This document shows, in pieces, positions 8,988 to 19,888 of a DNA stretch of 64,000 nt. Source of the stretch: G020344215 sp039586575 (lineage in GTDB: Bacteria; Gemmatimonadota; Gemmatimonadetes; Palauibacterales; KS3-K002). Every line of letters begins with the position of its first letter. Position 1 is the first letter of the stretch. Location of the stretch: the NCBI GenBank assembly GCA_039586575.1, contig JBDHKD010000014.1, forward strand, positions 10,008 to 74,007, written 5' to 3'. The notes under the pieces are model-generated. The model did no database searches, was not told the origin of the DNA, and saw nothing but the letters and a program-made list of their open reading frames with translations. Both the position numbers and the translations under genes were made by a program.

Positions 8988-10067
8988 ATGAACAATCTTA
9001 GCGTACGCGCACTGCTCGAAGAGATGATCGAAAGGGGAGCTTCAGACCTCCACCTGACCGCCGGTGACCGGCCGAAGCTCCGTGTCGACGGTGACCTCAC
9101 GAACGCCAACGTCGATCATGTGCTGACGCCCAAGGACACCTTACAACTGACCTACTCCATCCTCACCGAGAGTCAGAAGAAACGCTTCGAGCAGGAGGAC
9201 GAGCTCGACTTCTCGTTCGGGATCCAGAACCTGGCGCGCTTCCGTGGCAACGCCTATCGGCAGCGCGGCTGTGTCGCCTTGGCGATTCGTCTGATCCCGT
9301 TCACCATCATGAGCTTCGAGCAGTTGGGCTTGCCGCCCATATTGAGAAAGCTGTCCGAGCGACCGCGCGGGCTGGTCCTGGTGACCGGGCCCACCGGGTC
9401 GGGCAAGTCGACGACGCTGGCCGCGATGGTCGATCACATCAACAAGACCCGCAAGGGCCACATCATCACGATCGAGGAGCCGATCGAGTTCATCCATCGG
9501 CATCAGAACTGCATGATCAACCAGCGCGAGGTCGGCAGCGACACCCAGAGCTTCGCCAACGCGCTCAAGTACGCTTTGCGGCAGGACCCCGACGTCCTGC
9601 TGGTCGGTGAGATGCGCGATCTGGAAACGATAGCGATGACGCTGACCGCCGCCGAAACCGGTCACTTGGCCCTAGCCACCCTGCATACCAACTCGGCGGC
9701 GGAGAGCATTAACCGTATCATCGACGTCTTCCCGTCCCACCAACAGTCGCAGGTCCGCGCGCAGCTCTCCTTCGTTCTCGAGGGGGTCATCACCCAGACG
9801 CTGCTGCCCAAGTCGCGCGGGCGCGGCCGCTGCGCCGCCTGCGAGGTGCTGGTCGCCACACCGGCCATCCGCTCGGTGATCCGCGAGGCCAAGGTCCAGC
9901 AGATTTACGGTCTCATGCAGGCCGGTAAGAAGCACGGGATGCAGACGCTGAACGACGCGCTATACCAGCTCTACCTCAACAGTGAAGTCAAGCTGGAAGA
10001 GTGCCTGAAGCGTTCCTCCGATCCGAACGAACTGTTGCGAATGGCGGGTGAGCCGGTTCCAGCATAG
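8988..10067 (+). CDS. pilT: Type IV pilus retraction ATPase PilT
   Basis: A 359-residue ATPase that drives pilus disassembly and so twitching and DNA uptake. Walker A is TGPTGSGKST (133-142). The PilT-specific AIRLIPF segment, the Asp-box IEEPIEFIH, Walker B VLLVGEMRDLET and the His-box LATLHTNSAAESINRI follow in order. The protein lacks the zinc site and long N-terminal domain of PilB, as expected. It lies 162 bases after pilB; that gap holds no clear terminator or other gene. The ATG start follows a GC-rich leader with GCCGGAGGCG as a possible ribosome-binding region. Confidence 0.95.
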   Translation: MNNLSVRALLEEMIERGASDLHLTAGDRPKLRVDGDLTNANVDHVLTPKDTLQLTYSILTESQKKRFEQEDELDFSFGIQNLARFRGNAYRQRGCVALAIRLIPFTIMSFEQLGLPPILRKLSERPRGLVLVTGPTGSGKSTTLAAMVDHINKTRKGHIITIEEPIEFIHRHQNCMINQREVGSDTQSFANALKYALRQDPDVLLVGEMRDLETIAMTLTAAETGHLALATLHTNSAAESINRIIDVFPSHQQSQVRAQLSFVLEGVITQTLLPKSRGRGRCAACEVLVATPAIRSVIREAKVQQIYGLMQAGKKHGMQTLNDALYQLYLNSEVKLEECLKRSSDPNELLRMAGEPVPA

Positions 10068-10125
10068 AATAGATGCGGGCGGCGACTGCCGGTCGCACGA
10101 TGCAACGACCATTGGGGATTGAGAG

Positions 10126-11328
10126 ATGCCAGTTTTCATTTACAGCGCTAAGACGGTAACCGGAGACATTCAGACCGGGAACGTCGATCTGCCGAACCGC
10201 GAGGCCGTCATTGGCTATCTGCGCCGGCAGCGGCTGATTCCCGTGACGGTCCGCGAAAAGCCGAAGGAGATCAGCTTCGTCATCGGTCGTCGTGTGAAGA
10301 TGAAGGAGATCGTTCACTACACACGACAGTTCGCGACGATGGTCAATTCTGGTCTGCCGCTGGTGCAGTGCCTTGAGATTCTCGGCCAGCAGACCGAGAA
10401 CAAGTTCTTGGCGCAGTCGATCAAGGAGGTGCAGGCTGACGTCGAATCGGGCGCCACGCTCGCCGATGCTCTCCGCAATCACCCCAAGGTCTTCAGCGAC
10501 CTCTACGTCAACATGGTAGCTGCTGGTGAGGCAGGCGGTATCCTCGACACGGTGCTGCTACGCCTTTCCGTGTTCCTGGAAAAGAACGAGGCACTGGCAC
10601 GCAAAGTCAAAGGCGCGATGGTCTACCCGGCCGTCATCATGGCCGTGGCGGCGGTCGCGGTGACCGTGCTGCTGGTCTTCGTGATTCCCACCTTCCAGAA
10701 CATGTTTGCCAGCGTCAACCTGACGCTGCCTGCGCCGACGCGCCTAGTTATCTGGCTGTCCGACATGCTTCAGGCCTACTGGTGGATCATGATCGCAGCC
10801 GTAGCAGCGGGTATCTACACCATCCGCGCCTACTACAAGACTTCCGCCGGTCGGCTGGCGCTGGACCGGCTCATGCTGAGGATCCCGATTCTCGGCGATC
10901 TGCTCCGCAAGACGGCGGTCGCACGCTTCACGCGTACGCTCGGCACGCTGCTCTCGTCCGGCGTCTCGATCCTCGACGGCCTCGAGATCACCGCGCGTAC
11001 CGCCGGTAACCGCGTCATTCATGATGCCGTGATGAGGAGCCGCTCCTCGATCGCCGGCGGTGAGACTATCGCCGAGCCGCTCAAGGAGTCGGGCGTCTTC
11101 CCGCCGATGGTCACGCAGATGATCAACGTCGGCGAGCAGACCGGTACGATCGACGAGATGTTGGACAAGATCGCCGACTTCTACGACGACGAGGTCGATA
11201 CCGCGGTCGAGGCGCTGCTCGCTGCCATGGAGCCGATGCTGATCGTCTTCCTCGGTGTCGTGGTCGGCGGTATGATCGTGTCGATGTACCTGCCGATCTT
11301 CGACATGATCAACGTCGTCGGACAGTAG
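10126..11328 (+). CDS. pilC: Type IV pilus inner-membrane platform protein PilC
   Basis: A 400-residue polytopic protein with two T2SSF domains (about 70-190 and 270-395). Each carries a pattern like FATMVNSGLPLVQCLEIL and FTRTLGTLLSSGVSILDGLEI. Three strongly hydrophobic stretches are seen, at about 168-190, 225-240 and 370-390. PilC couples the PilB and PilT motors to pilin insertion. The gene starts 58 bases after pilT and is followed by short direct repeats and then a hairpin terminator, closing the pilBTC unit. Confidence 0.95.
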   Translation: MPVFIYSAKTVTGDIQTGNVDLPNREAVIGYLRRQRLIPVTVREKPKEISFVIGRRVKMKEIVHYTRQFATMVNSGLPLVQCLEILGQQTENKFLAQSIKEVQADVESGATLADALRNHPKVFSDLYVNMVAAGEAGGILDTVLLRLSVFLEKNEALARKVKGAMVYPAVIMAVAAVAVTVLLVFVIPTFQNMFASVNLTLPAPTRLVIWLSDMLQAYWWIMIAAVAAGIYTIRAYYKTSAGRLALDRLMLRIPILGDLLRKTAVARFTRTLGTLLSSGVSILDGLEITARTAGNRVIHDAVMRSRSSIAGGETIAEPLKESGVFPPMVTQMINVGEQTGTIDEMLDKIADFYDDEVDTAVEALLAAMEPMLIVFLGVVVGGMIVSMYLPIFDMINVVGQ

Positions 11329-11360
11329 CACGGTAGGTCGGTGGGTCAGTAGCCCGGTAG
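11323..11360 (+). repeat. Two 14-base direct repeats spanning the pilC stop
   Basis: CAGTAGCACGGTAG (11323-11336) and CAGTAGCCCGGTAG (11347-11360) differ at one base and lie 24 bases apart. The first copy contains the pilC stop codon. Confidence 0.6.
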
Positions 11361-11372
11361 AACGGCGGAACA

Positions 11373-11430
11373 GGGAGAGCAATCGAAGGCGGCGGGTGGC
11401 GCTTCTGAGTTCGATTGCTCTCTTATTCTT
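11373..11430 (+). terminator. Terminator after pilC
   Basis: A perfect 13-base inverted repeat, GAGAGCAATCGAA (11375-11387) with TTCGATTGCTCTC (11410-11422), encloses a 22-base loop. It can be extended by two G-T pairs and is followed by a T-rich run (TTATTCTTGT). It should end transcription of pilBTC before the glycosyltransferase gene. Confidence 0.75.
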
Positions 11431-11501
11431 GTACTCCCTTATTTCGGTATTCTCTTGTTCTAGTATCCCCCTTCCCCCGCCCCTGCGAAGGAGCACGTCC
11501 C

Positions 11502-12692
11502 ATGCCCGAGCGGGTAGCCGATTCACCCCAGCCGCAATCTACCGCCTGTGAGCTGACGGTCGTGATGCCCTGCCTGAACGAGGCGGAGACGATCGGCATC
11601 TGTGTCGAGAAGGCCAGGGGCTATATCGAGAGTCGGGGGATCGACGGCGAGGTGTTGGTCGCCGACAACGGCAGCACGGACGGTTCGCCGGACATAGTGA
11701 GACGACTGGGCGGTCGGGTCGTCTACGCGCCCGAGCGTGGTTACGGTGCGGCGCTGATGGCGGGGATCGATGCGGCACGTGGCCGTTATGTCATCATGGG
11801 CGACGCGGACGACAGCTATGACTTCACGGCTCTCGACCCCTACGTCGAGAAGCTGCGAGAGGGCTATGAGTTGGTGATGGGCAACCGCTTCCGCGGCGGG
11901 ATCAAACCGAACGCCATGCCGTTCCTCCACAAGTACCTCGGCAACCCCGTCCTGAGTTGGGTCGGCCGTCTCTTCTTCGGCAGCCCGGTCAACGACTTCC
12001 ATTGCGGGTTGCGTGGTTTCCGCAAGGAAGCGATCCAGCGACTCGAGTTGACCACGACGGGGATGGAGTTTGCGAGCGAGATGGTGGTGAAGGCCACCTT
12101 GCAGAGAATCCGCATCGCCGAGGTTCCCACGACGCTTTCGCCGGACGGGCGCAGCACGCCGCCGCACCTCCGCACCTGGCGTGACGGGTGGCGGCACTTG
12201 CGTTTCCTGCTGCTGTTCAGCCCGCGCTGGCTGTTCCTCTATCCGGGGCTGATCCTCATGGCGCTCGGCTTGGCCTCGATGCTGTGGCTGCTGCCCGGCC
12301 CGCGCCGCCTCGGCCCGATCGGTCTGGACGTGAACACGCTGGTGTACAGCGGTGCCGCGATCATCCTCGGCTTTCAGGCGGTGGCGTTCGCCGTGTTCGC
12401 CAAGATCTTTGCCATCAATGCGAAGCTCTTACCGGACGACCCGCGCCTGCGCTGGCTGACCGGCTTCTTCTCTCTCGAGGTGGGTATCGTCGTCGGGCTG
12501 GCGTTGGTGATCGGAGGGCTGGCCGCGTCCGGGTACGCCGTCGGTTTCTGGGGCCGCTATTCCTTCGGGGCGCTTGATCCGACGGTGTCGCTCCGTATCG
12601 TGGCACCATCGGCGACAGCGCTGGTGCTCGGGCTGCAGGTCATCTTCTCCAGCTTCTTCGTCGGCGTCCTGGGGCTGCCACAGAAGAGCTAG
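11502..12692 (+). CDS. Polyprenyl-phosphate glycosyltransferase (GT2, GtrB/DPM1-like)
   Basis: A 396-residue protein. The GT-A fold catalytic domain (about 12-235) has the nucleotide-sugar start VVMPCLNEAETIG, a VADNGSTDGS segment and the metal-binding GDADDSYD (DXD type, about residue 106). Four hydrophobic segments follow (about 240-395). This family moves a sugar from a nucleotide donor onto undecaprenyl phosphate on the cytoplasmic face, producing the donor used by GT-C enzymes. The ATG at 11502 is chosen because AAGGAG lies nine bases before it; the frame extends upstream but runs through the terminator hairpin. It is followed by two convergent GT-C genes and then by pilS. Confidence 0.85.
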   Translation: MPERVADSPQPQSTACELTVVMPCLNEAETIGICVEKARGYIESRGIDGEVLVADNGSTDGSPDIVRRLGGRVVYAPERGYGAALMAGIDAARGRYVIMGDADDSYDFTALDPYVEKLREGYELVMGNRFRGGIKPNAMPFLHKYLGNPVLSWVGRLFFGSPVNDFHCGLRGFRKEAIQRLELTTTGMEFASEMVVKATLQRIRIAEVPTTLSPDGRSTPPHLRTWRDGWRHLRFLLLFSPRWLFLYPGLILMALGLASMLWLLPGPRRLGPIGLDVNTLVYSGAAIILGFQAVAFAVFAKIFAINAKLLPDDPRLRWLTGFFSLEVGIVVGLALVIGGLAASGYAVGFWGRYSFGALDPTVSLRIVAPSATALVLGLQVIFSSFFVGVLGLPQKS

Positions 12693-14733
12693 TCGCCTTC
12701 CGGCTGAGCGCTGCCTTCCGTTCTCTCTTCCTGCTGTCGAACACGGAACAGCACCAGGGCGAAGTCCTGGAAGACCGGTTCCAGGCAGCGCCCGGCGAAT
12801 CGCTGAAAAGCGCTCCAGCGGACCCGCCCGTTACGTAGTAGCGCAGCGAGCCCAGCCCGAGCAGGACGTGAGTCACGCCCAGCGATTCGAGGCAGTCGTG
12901 TTCGTCGAGCACGGAGGCGACCAGCGGCCAGTTCGTGCTCAGATTGTCCTGCAAGACCTCTGGCTCGAAGTAGTAACCGCGGGCGTCGAACAACATGAGG
13001 ATGCGGCTGTCTGCTGCGAGTTCGCCGTTTGCCATTCTCACCAACTGCAGGTACCCGGGTCCGAGCCAGTTCCGCATGTAGTCTTCGGCCGAAGCGGTTC
13101 CCACGAAATGGTCGGCCGCCCGAATCTGCGTGAGCCAGTCACGGGCCATGATCGCCGATGGCACGAGGGCCAGGCTGGTGAGCGCCACCAGCAACACACG
13201 GGCGGTCTCGCTTGAGAGGAAGCGCTCGCTCAGTGTGACCATCATGTGGGCCGCGACGATGGTGAGAGGGACCGCGGCCGGGATCAGGTAGCGGAGGTTG
13301 GGACTGGGCAGGATCACGAGAATGATCAACAGGAAGATCGCCAGCGGCGCCACGAGCCAGCTGAGCGTCTTGTTCCTGACGAACAGCAGCCAAAGCGGCA
13401 GTAGCAGAAGCGCGGGATTCAGGTAGTAATACGAGCCTTCGGCCTCGATGGTCAGCCGACCGGGCGCGAAGAAGGCGTCGGACAGGTTGAACGGCGCTCG
13501 CAGGTCCCAGATGAAATCGATGACCCGGGGATCGACGTTGGCCGGCCATGTCATCCCTCCGAACAGCGGGCTCATCCAAGGCTCCAGCAGCCGTTCGCTG
13601 AAGTACGGGTAGAGCGGAGCACCCAGCAAAAGCCAGTTCTTTGCCAGCCACGGCACGACCGCCGCCAGGAAGTAGACGCCGAAGACGATCAACGGACCTA
13701 GCGACCCGGCTGCGCTGCGCGTGCGGCGGAAGGTGACCCAGACAACGAGTGGGCCGAGCGCCGCGACGTAAGGCAGGGCCGAGAACTTGACGCCGACGGC
13801 GAGGCCCAGGAGGATCGCTGCCAGGTAGAAGAGGTCGTGCCTTTCCGGCTGGGTGAGCGCTATCAGCAGCGCGTAATGGGCCAGGAACAGGTACAGCGTG
13901 AGCGATACGTCGACCCGCGGGCTCATGGCGACCAACAGAATCGTCGTCGTGCCCCACACCAACGCCAGGCTGAGGCTCGCTGTCTTGGATCCTAGAAAGC
14001 GCGCAGCGAAAGCGAAGACGGCGAGTCCGAGGAGCGCTGCCAGGACCACACCGAGCGTAGCCGGGCCGGCAGGGCTGGATAGTGCCAGTAGCGGTAGGTA
14101 GAGCATGTGCAGCACGCCGACGTACGCAACGTGGACGTTGTCGGCCGGGAAGTAGATCCGACCACGCTCGAGGAATTGAGCTGGGACACGCACGTGGTAC
14201 ATGAGCGAGTCCCAATCCACCGGCGGCCCGAGTGCGTACAACAACATGAAGGACACCGCAGCCCCGAATACGGCCAGCCCGAAGATCCAGATCACGCGGT
14301 CGCCGGCCTCCTGCCTGAGATAGCGGGCCGCCTGGGAGCAGAGCCGGGGCAGCTCTCGCATCTCGCGCTGCGCCACCAGCCCTAGTAGGAGCGGCAGCAG
14401 GACGACCGCAACCGGGTGGATTCCACCCAAGAATCCCAGGATCAGGATGGCCAACGCGACCGCGCCTGCCCCCAGCGCGGCGGCGAAGAGAAGGCCGTCG
14501 AGTGGCCCGAGTTCCGCCACGAATCGGCGCAGGAGAAGTCGGCCGACGGCTGTGCAGATCGCCACGAGCAGGAGCACAGTGGCGAGCACGAACAGGTGGT
14601 CGAAGAGCAGAAGCGGGCCGCTGTAGTCGAGGCCCTGGCGGGCCACGTACACGTGGGCGGCCGTCAGTCCGCCGCCCGCAATGAACCCGGCCAGCAGGAA
14701 AAGTGCCGGCTTAGCGATTGTCGGCTTCGGCAT
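12640..14733 (-). CDS. GT-C (GT39-like) glycosyltransferase, 3' end frameshifted
   Basis: A multi-pass membrane protein (697 residues as read) of the ArnT/PMT-like GT-C superfamily. It has an early acidic loop motif VDWDSLMYHVRVPAQFLERG (about residues 190-210) after several membrane helices, a long hydrophobic core, and a C-terminal soluble part. These enzymes transfer sugars from polyprenyl phosphate on the periplasmic side. The last 45 or so residues as read are Ser/Arg-rich and lack character, while the neighbouring frame gives WSAFQRFAGRCLEPVFQ and ends in a stop at 12689-12691, a sensible C-terminus. One base is probably missing near 12830-12835. As read, the gene overlaps the convergent GT2 by 53 bases; corrected, by only three. 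The start overlaps the upstream GT-C gene by 23 bases and has AAGG before it. Confidence 0.75.
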   Translation of the reverse strand: MPKPTIAKPALFLLAGFIAGGGLTAAHVYVARQGLDYSGPLLLFDHLFVLATVLLLVAICTAVGRLLLRRFVAELGPLDGLLFAAALGAGAVALAILILGFLGGIHPVAVVLLPLLLGLVAQREMRELPRLCSQAARYLRQEAGDRVIWIFGLAVFGAAVSFMLLYALGPPVDWDSLMYHVRVPAQFLERGRIYFPADNVHVAYVGVLHMLYLPLLALSSPAGPATLGVVLAALLGLAVFAFAARFLGSKTASLSLALVWGTTTILLVAMSPRVDVSLTLYLFLAHYALLIALTQPERHDLFYLAAILLGLAVGVKFSALPYVAALGPLVVWVTFRRTRSAAGSLGPLIVFGVYFLAAVVPWLAKNWLLLGAPLYPYFSERLLEPWMSPLFGGMTWPANVDPRVIDFIWDLRAPFNLSDAFFAPGRLTIEAEGSYYYLNPALLLLPLWLLFVRNKTLSWLVAPLAIFLLIILVILPSPNLRYLIPAAVPLTIVAAHMMVTLSERFLSSETARVLLVALTSLALVPSAIMARDWLTQIRAADHFVGTASAEDYMRNWLGPGYLQLVRMANGELAADSRILMLFDARGYYFEPEVLQDNLSTNWPLVASVLDEHDCLESLGVTHVLLGLGSLRYYVTGGSAGALFSDSPGAAWNRSSRTSPWCCSVFDSRKRERKAALSRKATSSSVAAPGRRRRSWRR

Positions 14734-16429
14734 GCTCGCCTTTCAGGATCGAATCGCTGAACGTCTGTAGGCAGGCGTCGTCGTGGACAACGCTGAAGAA
14801 TGCGGGCATCCCGCTCTCGGTGGCGCTCCCGATGAACTGCAGCGCCTCGGGACAACGCCGCTGAACCGTGGCGACCTCGGCGGCGACCGAAGTCGCGAGA
14901 CTACCGAGGCCGATGACCGTGACGCTGTCCTCCGCGATGCGCTGCGCGATGAACTTGCCCGGCACCTCGAAGACCGAGGGCGCGGCCTGGCTCTCGGCCG
15001 GTACCGAGACCACCCCCCGCCGCCCGGTGTGCAGATATAGGCCGGCGGGAAGCTCGACCAGGATCCGGTCCCCGGGGCTCGTGTTCTGGAGCGTCCAGCC
15101 CGACAGCAACGCCAGATATCGAGTGTTGAGCGCCAGGTAATACGACGGATACGTGATGCCCGTCGCTGCGACCGGATCTTCGCCGCTGTACGCGTAGCGG
15201 CGAATCGATGTCTGGCGCAGTCCGATGATCGCCACGGCCACGGCCAGCGCCGCGAGGGTTGGACGGCTGGAGACGACAGGCCAGCGCTTCGCCAGGCGAT
15301 CCGCTGCCGTCGCCACCAACAGACCCGCGAAGGGAAGGATCGGCACCAGGAAGCGATCCTGCGCGAACGGCCATGACAGTACCAGGGCGGCGTTGGCTGC
15401 CACGCTGAGCGTCAGCGCCGGGTGCTTGCGTAGCAGGATGACGCCTCCGCCCAGCCCGAGCAGCAGGAGGACGGTGGCCAGGACCGCGCCCAGCACCCAG
15501 GATGGGCTCAAGTTCAGGGGCCCGATCTTCCAGTAGATCCCCCAGTTCGCGCTGACGGCCGAACCCACGAAACCGAGCAGGGCCGCCGGACTGTCCCAGG
15601 GTATCCACTCCAGATAGGCCGCCTCATCCGGTTGGGTGGACAGCGGCCCTCGAGCTACCAGGCCCCGGTGCGCCAGTCCCCAAACGACTAAGGGAAGCAG
15701 CGCCGACGCGACGTAGGCGCCGATCGCTCGCCAACTGATGCGCTGGATCGCCAACGCCACCGCGAAAGCGATGAATAGCGTGATCGCCTGCGACCGCATC
15801 AGAGTCGTGCCAGCCACCAGGGCGCCCAGCCCGGCCGCCAGGCCGACCTGTCTCCAGCCGGCCGCCGCGTCCTCCACCCGGTAACCCAGCACCAGCGCCG
15901 CCGCCCAGCCGAGTATGAAGTACGGCTCGCTGATCGCTAGGTTCAGGTACTGGATCGAGCTCTCCAGCAGGAACGGCCCCACGGCGAACAGGAGGACGAG
16001 TGGCGGGCTCAGCCGTAGCCGCGCCCGGCCGATCCACCAGATCAGCGCTGCCGCGGCGCCGTTCACGAGAAGCGCCAGGTTGACGGCCAGCAGCTCCACC
16101 GTGCCCAGCGTGCCGCCCAAACGCCAGAGCACGGCGTACAGCGCCGGGAGGCCCGGCGGATACTTCATGTGTACGGGCGCTCCGGCGGCGTAGATCGACC
16201 GGTAACCCTCATGTGACGCCAGCGCCTTGCCTACGGAGAGGTAGATCGCGTCGTCGCTGAACGCCCCTATCGCAACGATGGACGACATGCGAACGACCAG
16301 ATAGGCGAGCACCAGGCCGGCCGCCACGATGACGGCCTCGCCGGCCGGGCCGCGCATTCGGCCGGTTAACCAGGCCGGAAGATCACCAGCCGTCAGTCCG
16401 GTGCGTGTAGGCGGTTCCACGGAACTCAC
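14711..16429 (-). CDS. GT-C (GT39-like) membrane glycosyltransferase
   Basis: A 572-residue polytopic protein with about ten hydrophobic segments. After the first helix it has IGAFSDDAIYLSVGKAL (about residues 57-73), the acidic first-loop motif typical of PMT/ArnT-like GT-C enzymes, followed by MKYPPGLPALYAVLW, another common GT39 signature. The C-terminal 120 residues form a soluble, probably periplasmic domain. It is the first gene of a two-gene minus-strand unit whose second gene overlaps it. The GTG start has a purine-rich GCGAGAAGA just before it. Specific sugar and acceptor cannot be told from sequence. Confidence 0.8.
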   Translation of the reverse strand: MSSVEPPTRTGLTAGDLPAWLTGRMRGPAGEAVIVAAGLVLAYLVVRMSSIVAIGAFSDDAIYLSVGKALASHEGYRSIYAAGAPVHMKYPPGLPALYAVLWRLGGTLGTVELLAVNLALLVNGAAAALIWWIGRARLRLSPPLVLLFAVGPFLLESSIQYLNLAISEPYFILGWAAALVLGYRVEDAAAGWRQVGLAAGLGALVAGTTLMRSQAITLFIAFAVALAIQRISWRAIGAYVASALLPLVVWGLAHRGLVARGPLSTQPDEAAYLEWIPWDSPAALLGFVGSAVSANWGIYWKIGPLNLSPSWVLGAVLATVLLLLGLGGGVILLRKHPALTLSVAANAALVLSWPFAQDRFLVPILPFAGLLVATAADRLAKRWPVVSSRPTLAALAVAVAIIGLRQTSIRRYAYSGEDPVAATGITYPSYYLALNTRYLALLSGWTLQNTSPGDRILVELPAGLYLHTGRRGVVSVPAESQAAPSVFEVPGKFIAQRIAEDSVTVIGLGSLATSVAAEVATVQRRCPEALQFIGSATESGMPAFFSVVHDDACLQTFSDSILKGEHAEADNR

Positions 16430-16496
16430 TCTTCTCGCTGGCTTTCGATGATGTGGAGCGGACGCGCTGTTGGGAGGGCGGACGGGTCTCAGGTAC

Positions 16497-16526
16497 TACA
16501 TAGCTTGATCGTCCGTGTTCCGTCAA
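16497..16526 (-). promoter_or_regulatory. Possible sigma-70 promoter for the minus-strand GT-C pair
   Basis: On the minus strand TTGACG (16521-16526) and TATGTA (16497-16502) are 18 bases apart, about 70 bases before the GT-C start at 16429. The -35 box is good and the -10 box weak. Confidence 0.35.
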
Positions 16527-16571
16527 TCGTCTCGGAGACCGCGGCCCCTCCGCCGCTGCTCGACTCCTGCG

Positions 16572-16590
16572 GTCTTGCATTTTGCAAGAC
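16572..16590. promoter_or_regulatory. Palindromic operator-like site before pilS
   Basis: GTCTTGCATTTTGCAAGAC is a perfect 8-base inverted repeat around TTT. It overlaps the -35 box of a candidate pilS promoter. Its core ATTTTGCAAGA recurs on the opposite strand upstream of pilA at 27188-27198, so both may bind the same regulator. The function is inferred. Confidence 0.5.
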
Positions 16591-16603
16591 TGCCGATTAT
16601 GCT
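16576..16603 (+). promoter_or_regulatory. Possible pilS promoter overlapping the palindrome
   Basis: TTGCAT (16576-16581) and TATGCT (16598-16603) have a 16-base spacer. Both boxes are imperfect. The -35 box lies inside the palindrome at 16572-16590, which would fit regulation of pilS by the bound protein. Confidence 0.3.
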
Positions 16604-16704
16604 TGAATTCGCTCGATGTGGCGTTGATCCCCGCCCGACTTCACCATTTGAACTCCTCCCCCACGGTTGTATTCACTGGCGTGCCGATCGGAGGCCGGAC
16701 GGCG

Positions 16705-18487
16705 ATGGAATCCTCACCCTTCAGCGCAGCGCCTGGGACACCCGCCTCGCCTTCGCAGGGCGGAGGAGAGGAGCGCGCTGTCTCCGTTGAGGGATCGCTG
16801 ACGCCACCGGTCGTCGAGCCGCAACGCGATTCGGTCCCGGCCTCACCGATCCGGGCACTGGAGATTCTGCGCTGGGTGTACCTGGCGCGGTTCGGGTTGG
16901 CGGGTGGGCTGTTCGCCGCGGCCGTGTTCGCTTGGGCGGAGGCTTCGCCGACCCAGACGCTGACCGCCACGCTGGCCCTCGTGGTCACGCTGATTCACAC
17001 ACCGCTCTCCTACTGGTTCACGCACCTCCGGCGTCGAGCGATCGGGGCCAGCTTCATATACGTACAGGCGATGCTGGACGTCGTTCTGGTCACGGTGGTG
17101 GTGGACCTCACCGGCGGACGCGAGAGTGTCTTGGCGCCGCTCTATATCCTGCTGATCAGCGCCTACACGTTGCTGCTGCCGCTGCGCGGTGGCCTGCTGG
17201 TGACGTCGATGGCCTGCATTGCCTACATCGTAGACGTCGTGTGGGGGCAGGGGACTGCCGTCGACACGGTGGTGGCGCTGCAACTGGGGGTCTTCGTTTC
17301 GCTCGCCCTCGTGGTCGGGCTCATCAGTACCAAGCTGCGCGAGACGGGGGCGGAGCTCTCGTCCATCGAGGACGCGCTCCAACAGCTGCGCCTCGACACC
17401 GGTGATCTCCTGGGCAACATACCTACTGCCATCCTCACCGTCGATGGCGGTGGCCGTCTGGCCTACGCGAACCCTGCTGCCGAAGAATTGCTCGCGATTA
17501 CGGCGGCCGACTGGGTCGATCGCTCGGTAATCGACGAGCTGGGCCGACGATCGGCAGGCCTGCAGCGGGCGCTTGAGCGGACGCAGGCCTATCGAATTCC
17601 GGTGGCCAGCGGCGAGATCGAGGTCGTGCGCGGTGGGGAGAGAATCCCCGTCGGGATCAGTACGGCGATCCTCGAGCGGCGTGAGGGGCCGCCGTCCGTT
17701 ACCGCGATCATGCGGGACATCTCCGACCGCAAGCGGATGGAAGAACTGAGGCAGCGGACCGAGCGGCTGGAGGCCGTCGCTGAGCTCTCCGCCTCGCTGG
17801 CGCACGAGATCAAGAACCCGCTGGCCTCGATCAGCAGCTCCGTTCAGCAGCTACGGCTCAGCGATGGCGCGGACGACGACGATCAGTTGCTCTCTCAGCT
17901 CATCCTCAAGGAGTCTGACCGACTATCGCGCCTGTTGAGCGATTTCATCGACTTCGCGCGCGTCCATGTCGAGAGGATGAAGCCGCTCGATCTGAGAGAG
18001 GTCGTGAGGCAGGCGCTGCAGGTCGTTCAGCAGCATCCGGCCTTGCGTGATGAGATCGAGATTCGAGTCGACCTGGAAGAAGTGCCCGTCCTCTTCGAGG
18101 GGGACGAGGATCTCATGCATCGCGTCGTGACGAATCTCGTGCTGAACGCGGTGCAGATCGCTCCGCGCGGTCGCCGGACGACCATCGAGCTCGACGTCCG
18201 CAATGGGGATCGCCGGTCAGCGCCTCAGGACCTGGAGCTGTCGAACCCGGTCGTTCTGAGGGTGAGCGACGATGGTCCCGGTATTCAGGAGGCCGACCTC
18301 AAGCGAGTGTTCGATCCGTTCTTCACCAAACGACGTGGTGGTAGCGGACTGGGGCTGGCGATCGTCCACCGGGCGATCCGCGAGCACAACGGCTACGTCC
18401 AGGTCACCTCGAGTCCGAAAGCCGGCACCCAGTTCACCGTTTACTTACCTGGGAAGACCCCCGCCCCAGAGAAGGTACATGGGAGAG

Positions 18488-18507
<20 letters not shown>
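16705..18507 (+). CDS. pilS: Sensor histidine kinase PilS
   Basis: A 600-residue kinase. After a disordered N-terminus of about 50 residues come roughly six membrane segments (about 60-225), the arrangement of PilS. Next are a short coiled linker, a PAS domain (about 240-350, NIPTAILTVDGGGRLAYANP), a HisKA domain with LAHEIKNPLAS (phospho-His 367), and an ATPase domain with NLVLNAVQ, DDGPGI, FFTK and GSGLGLAI boxes. It should control the phosphorylation of PilR just downstream. The ATG at 16705 is preferred because GGAGG lies ten bases before it; an in-frame TTG at 16582 falls inside the upstream palindrome. Its position after pilBTC matches the classic pilB-T-C-S-R-A order. Confidence 0.85.
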
Positions 18508-19852
<1,345 letters not shown>

Positions 19853-19888
19853 CGCTTGGCGCGGGCGACCGCTGTGGGGGAGGGTCGA

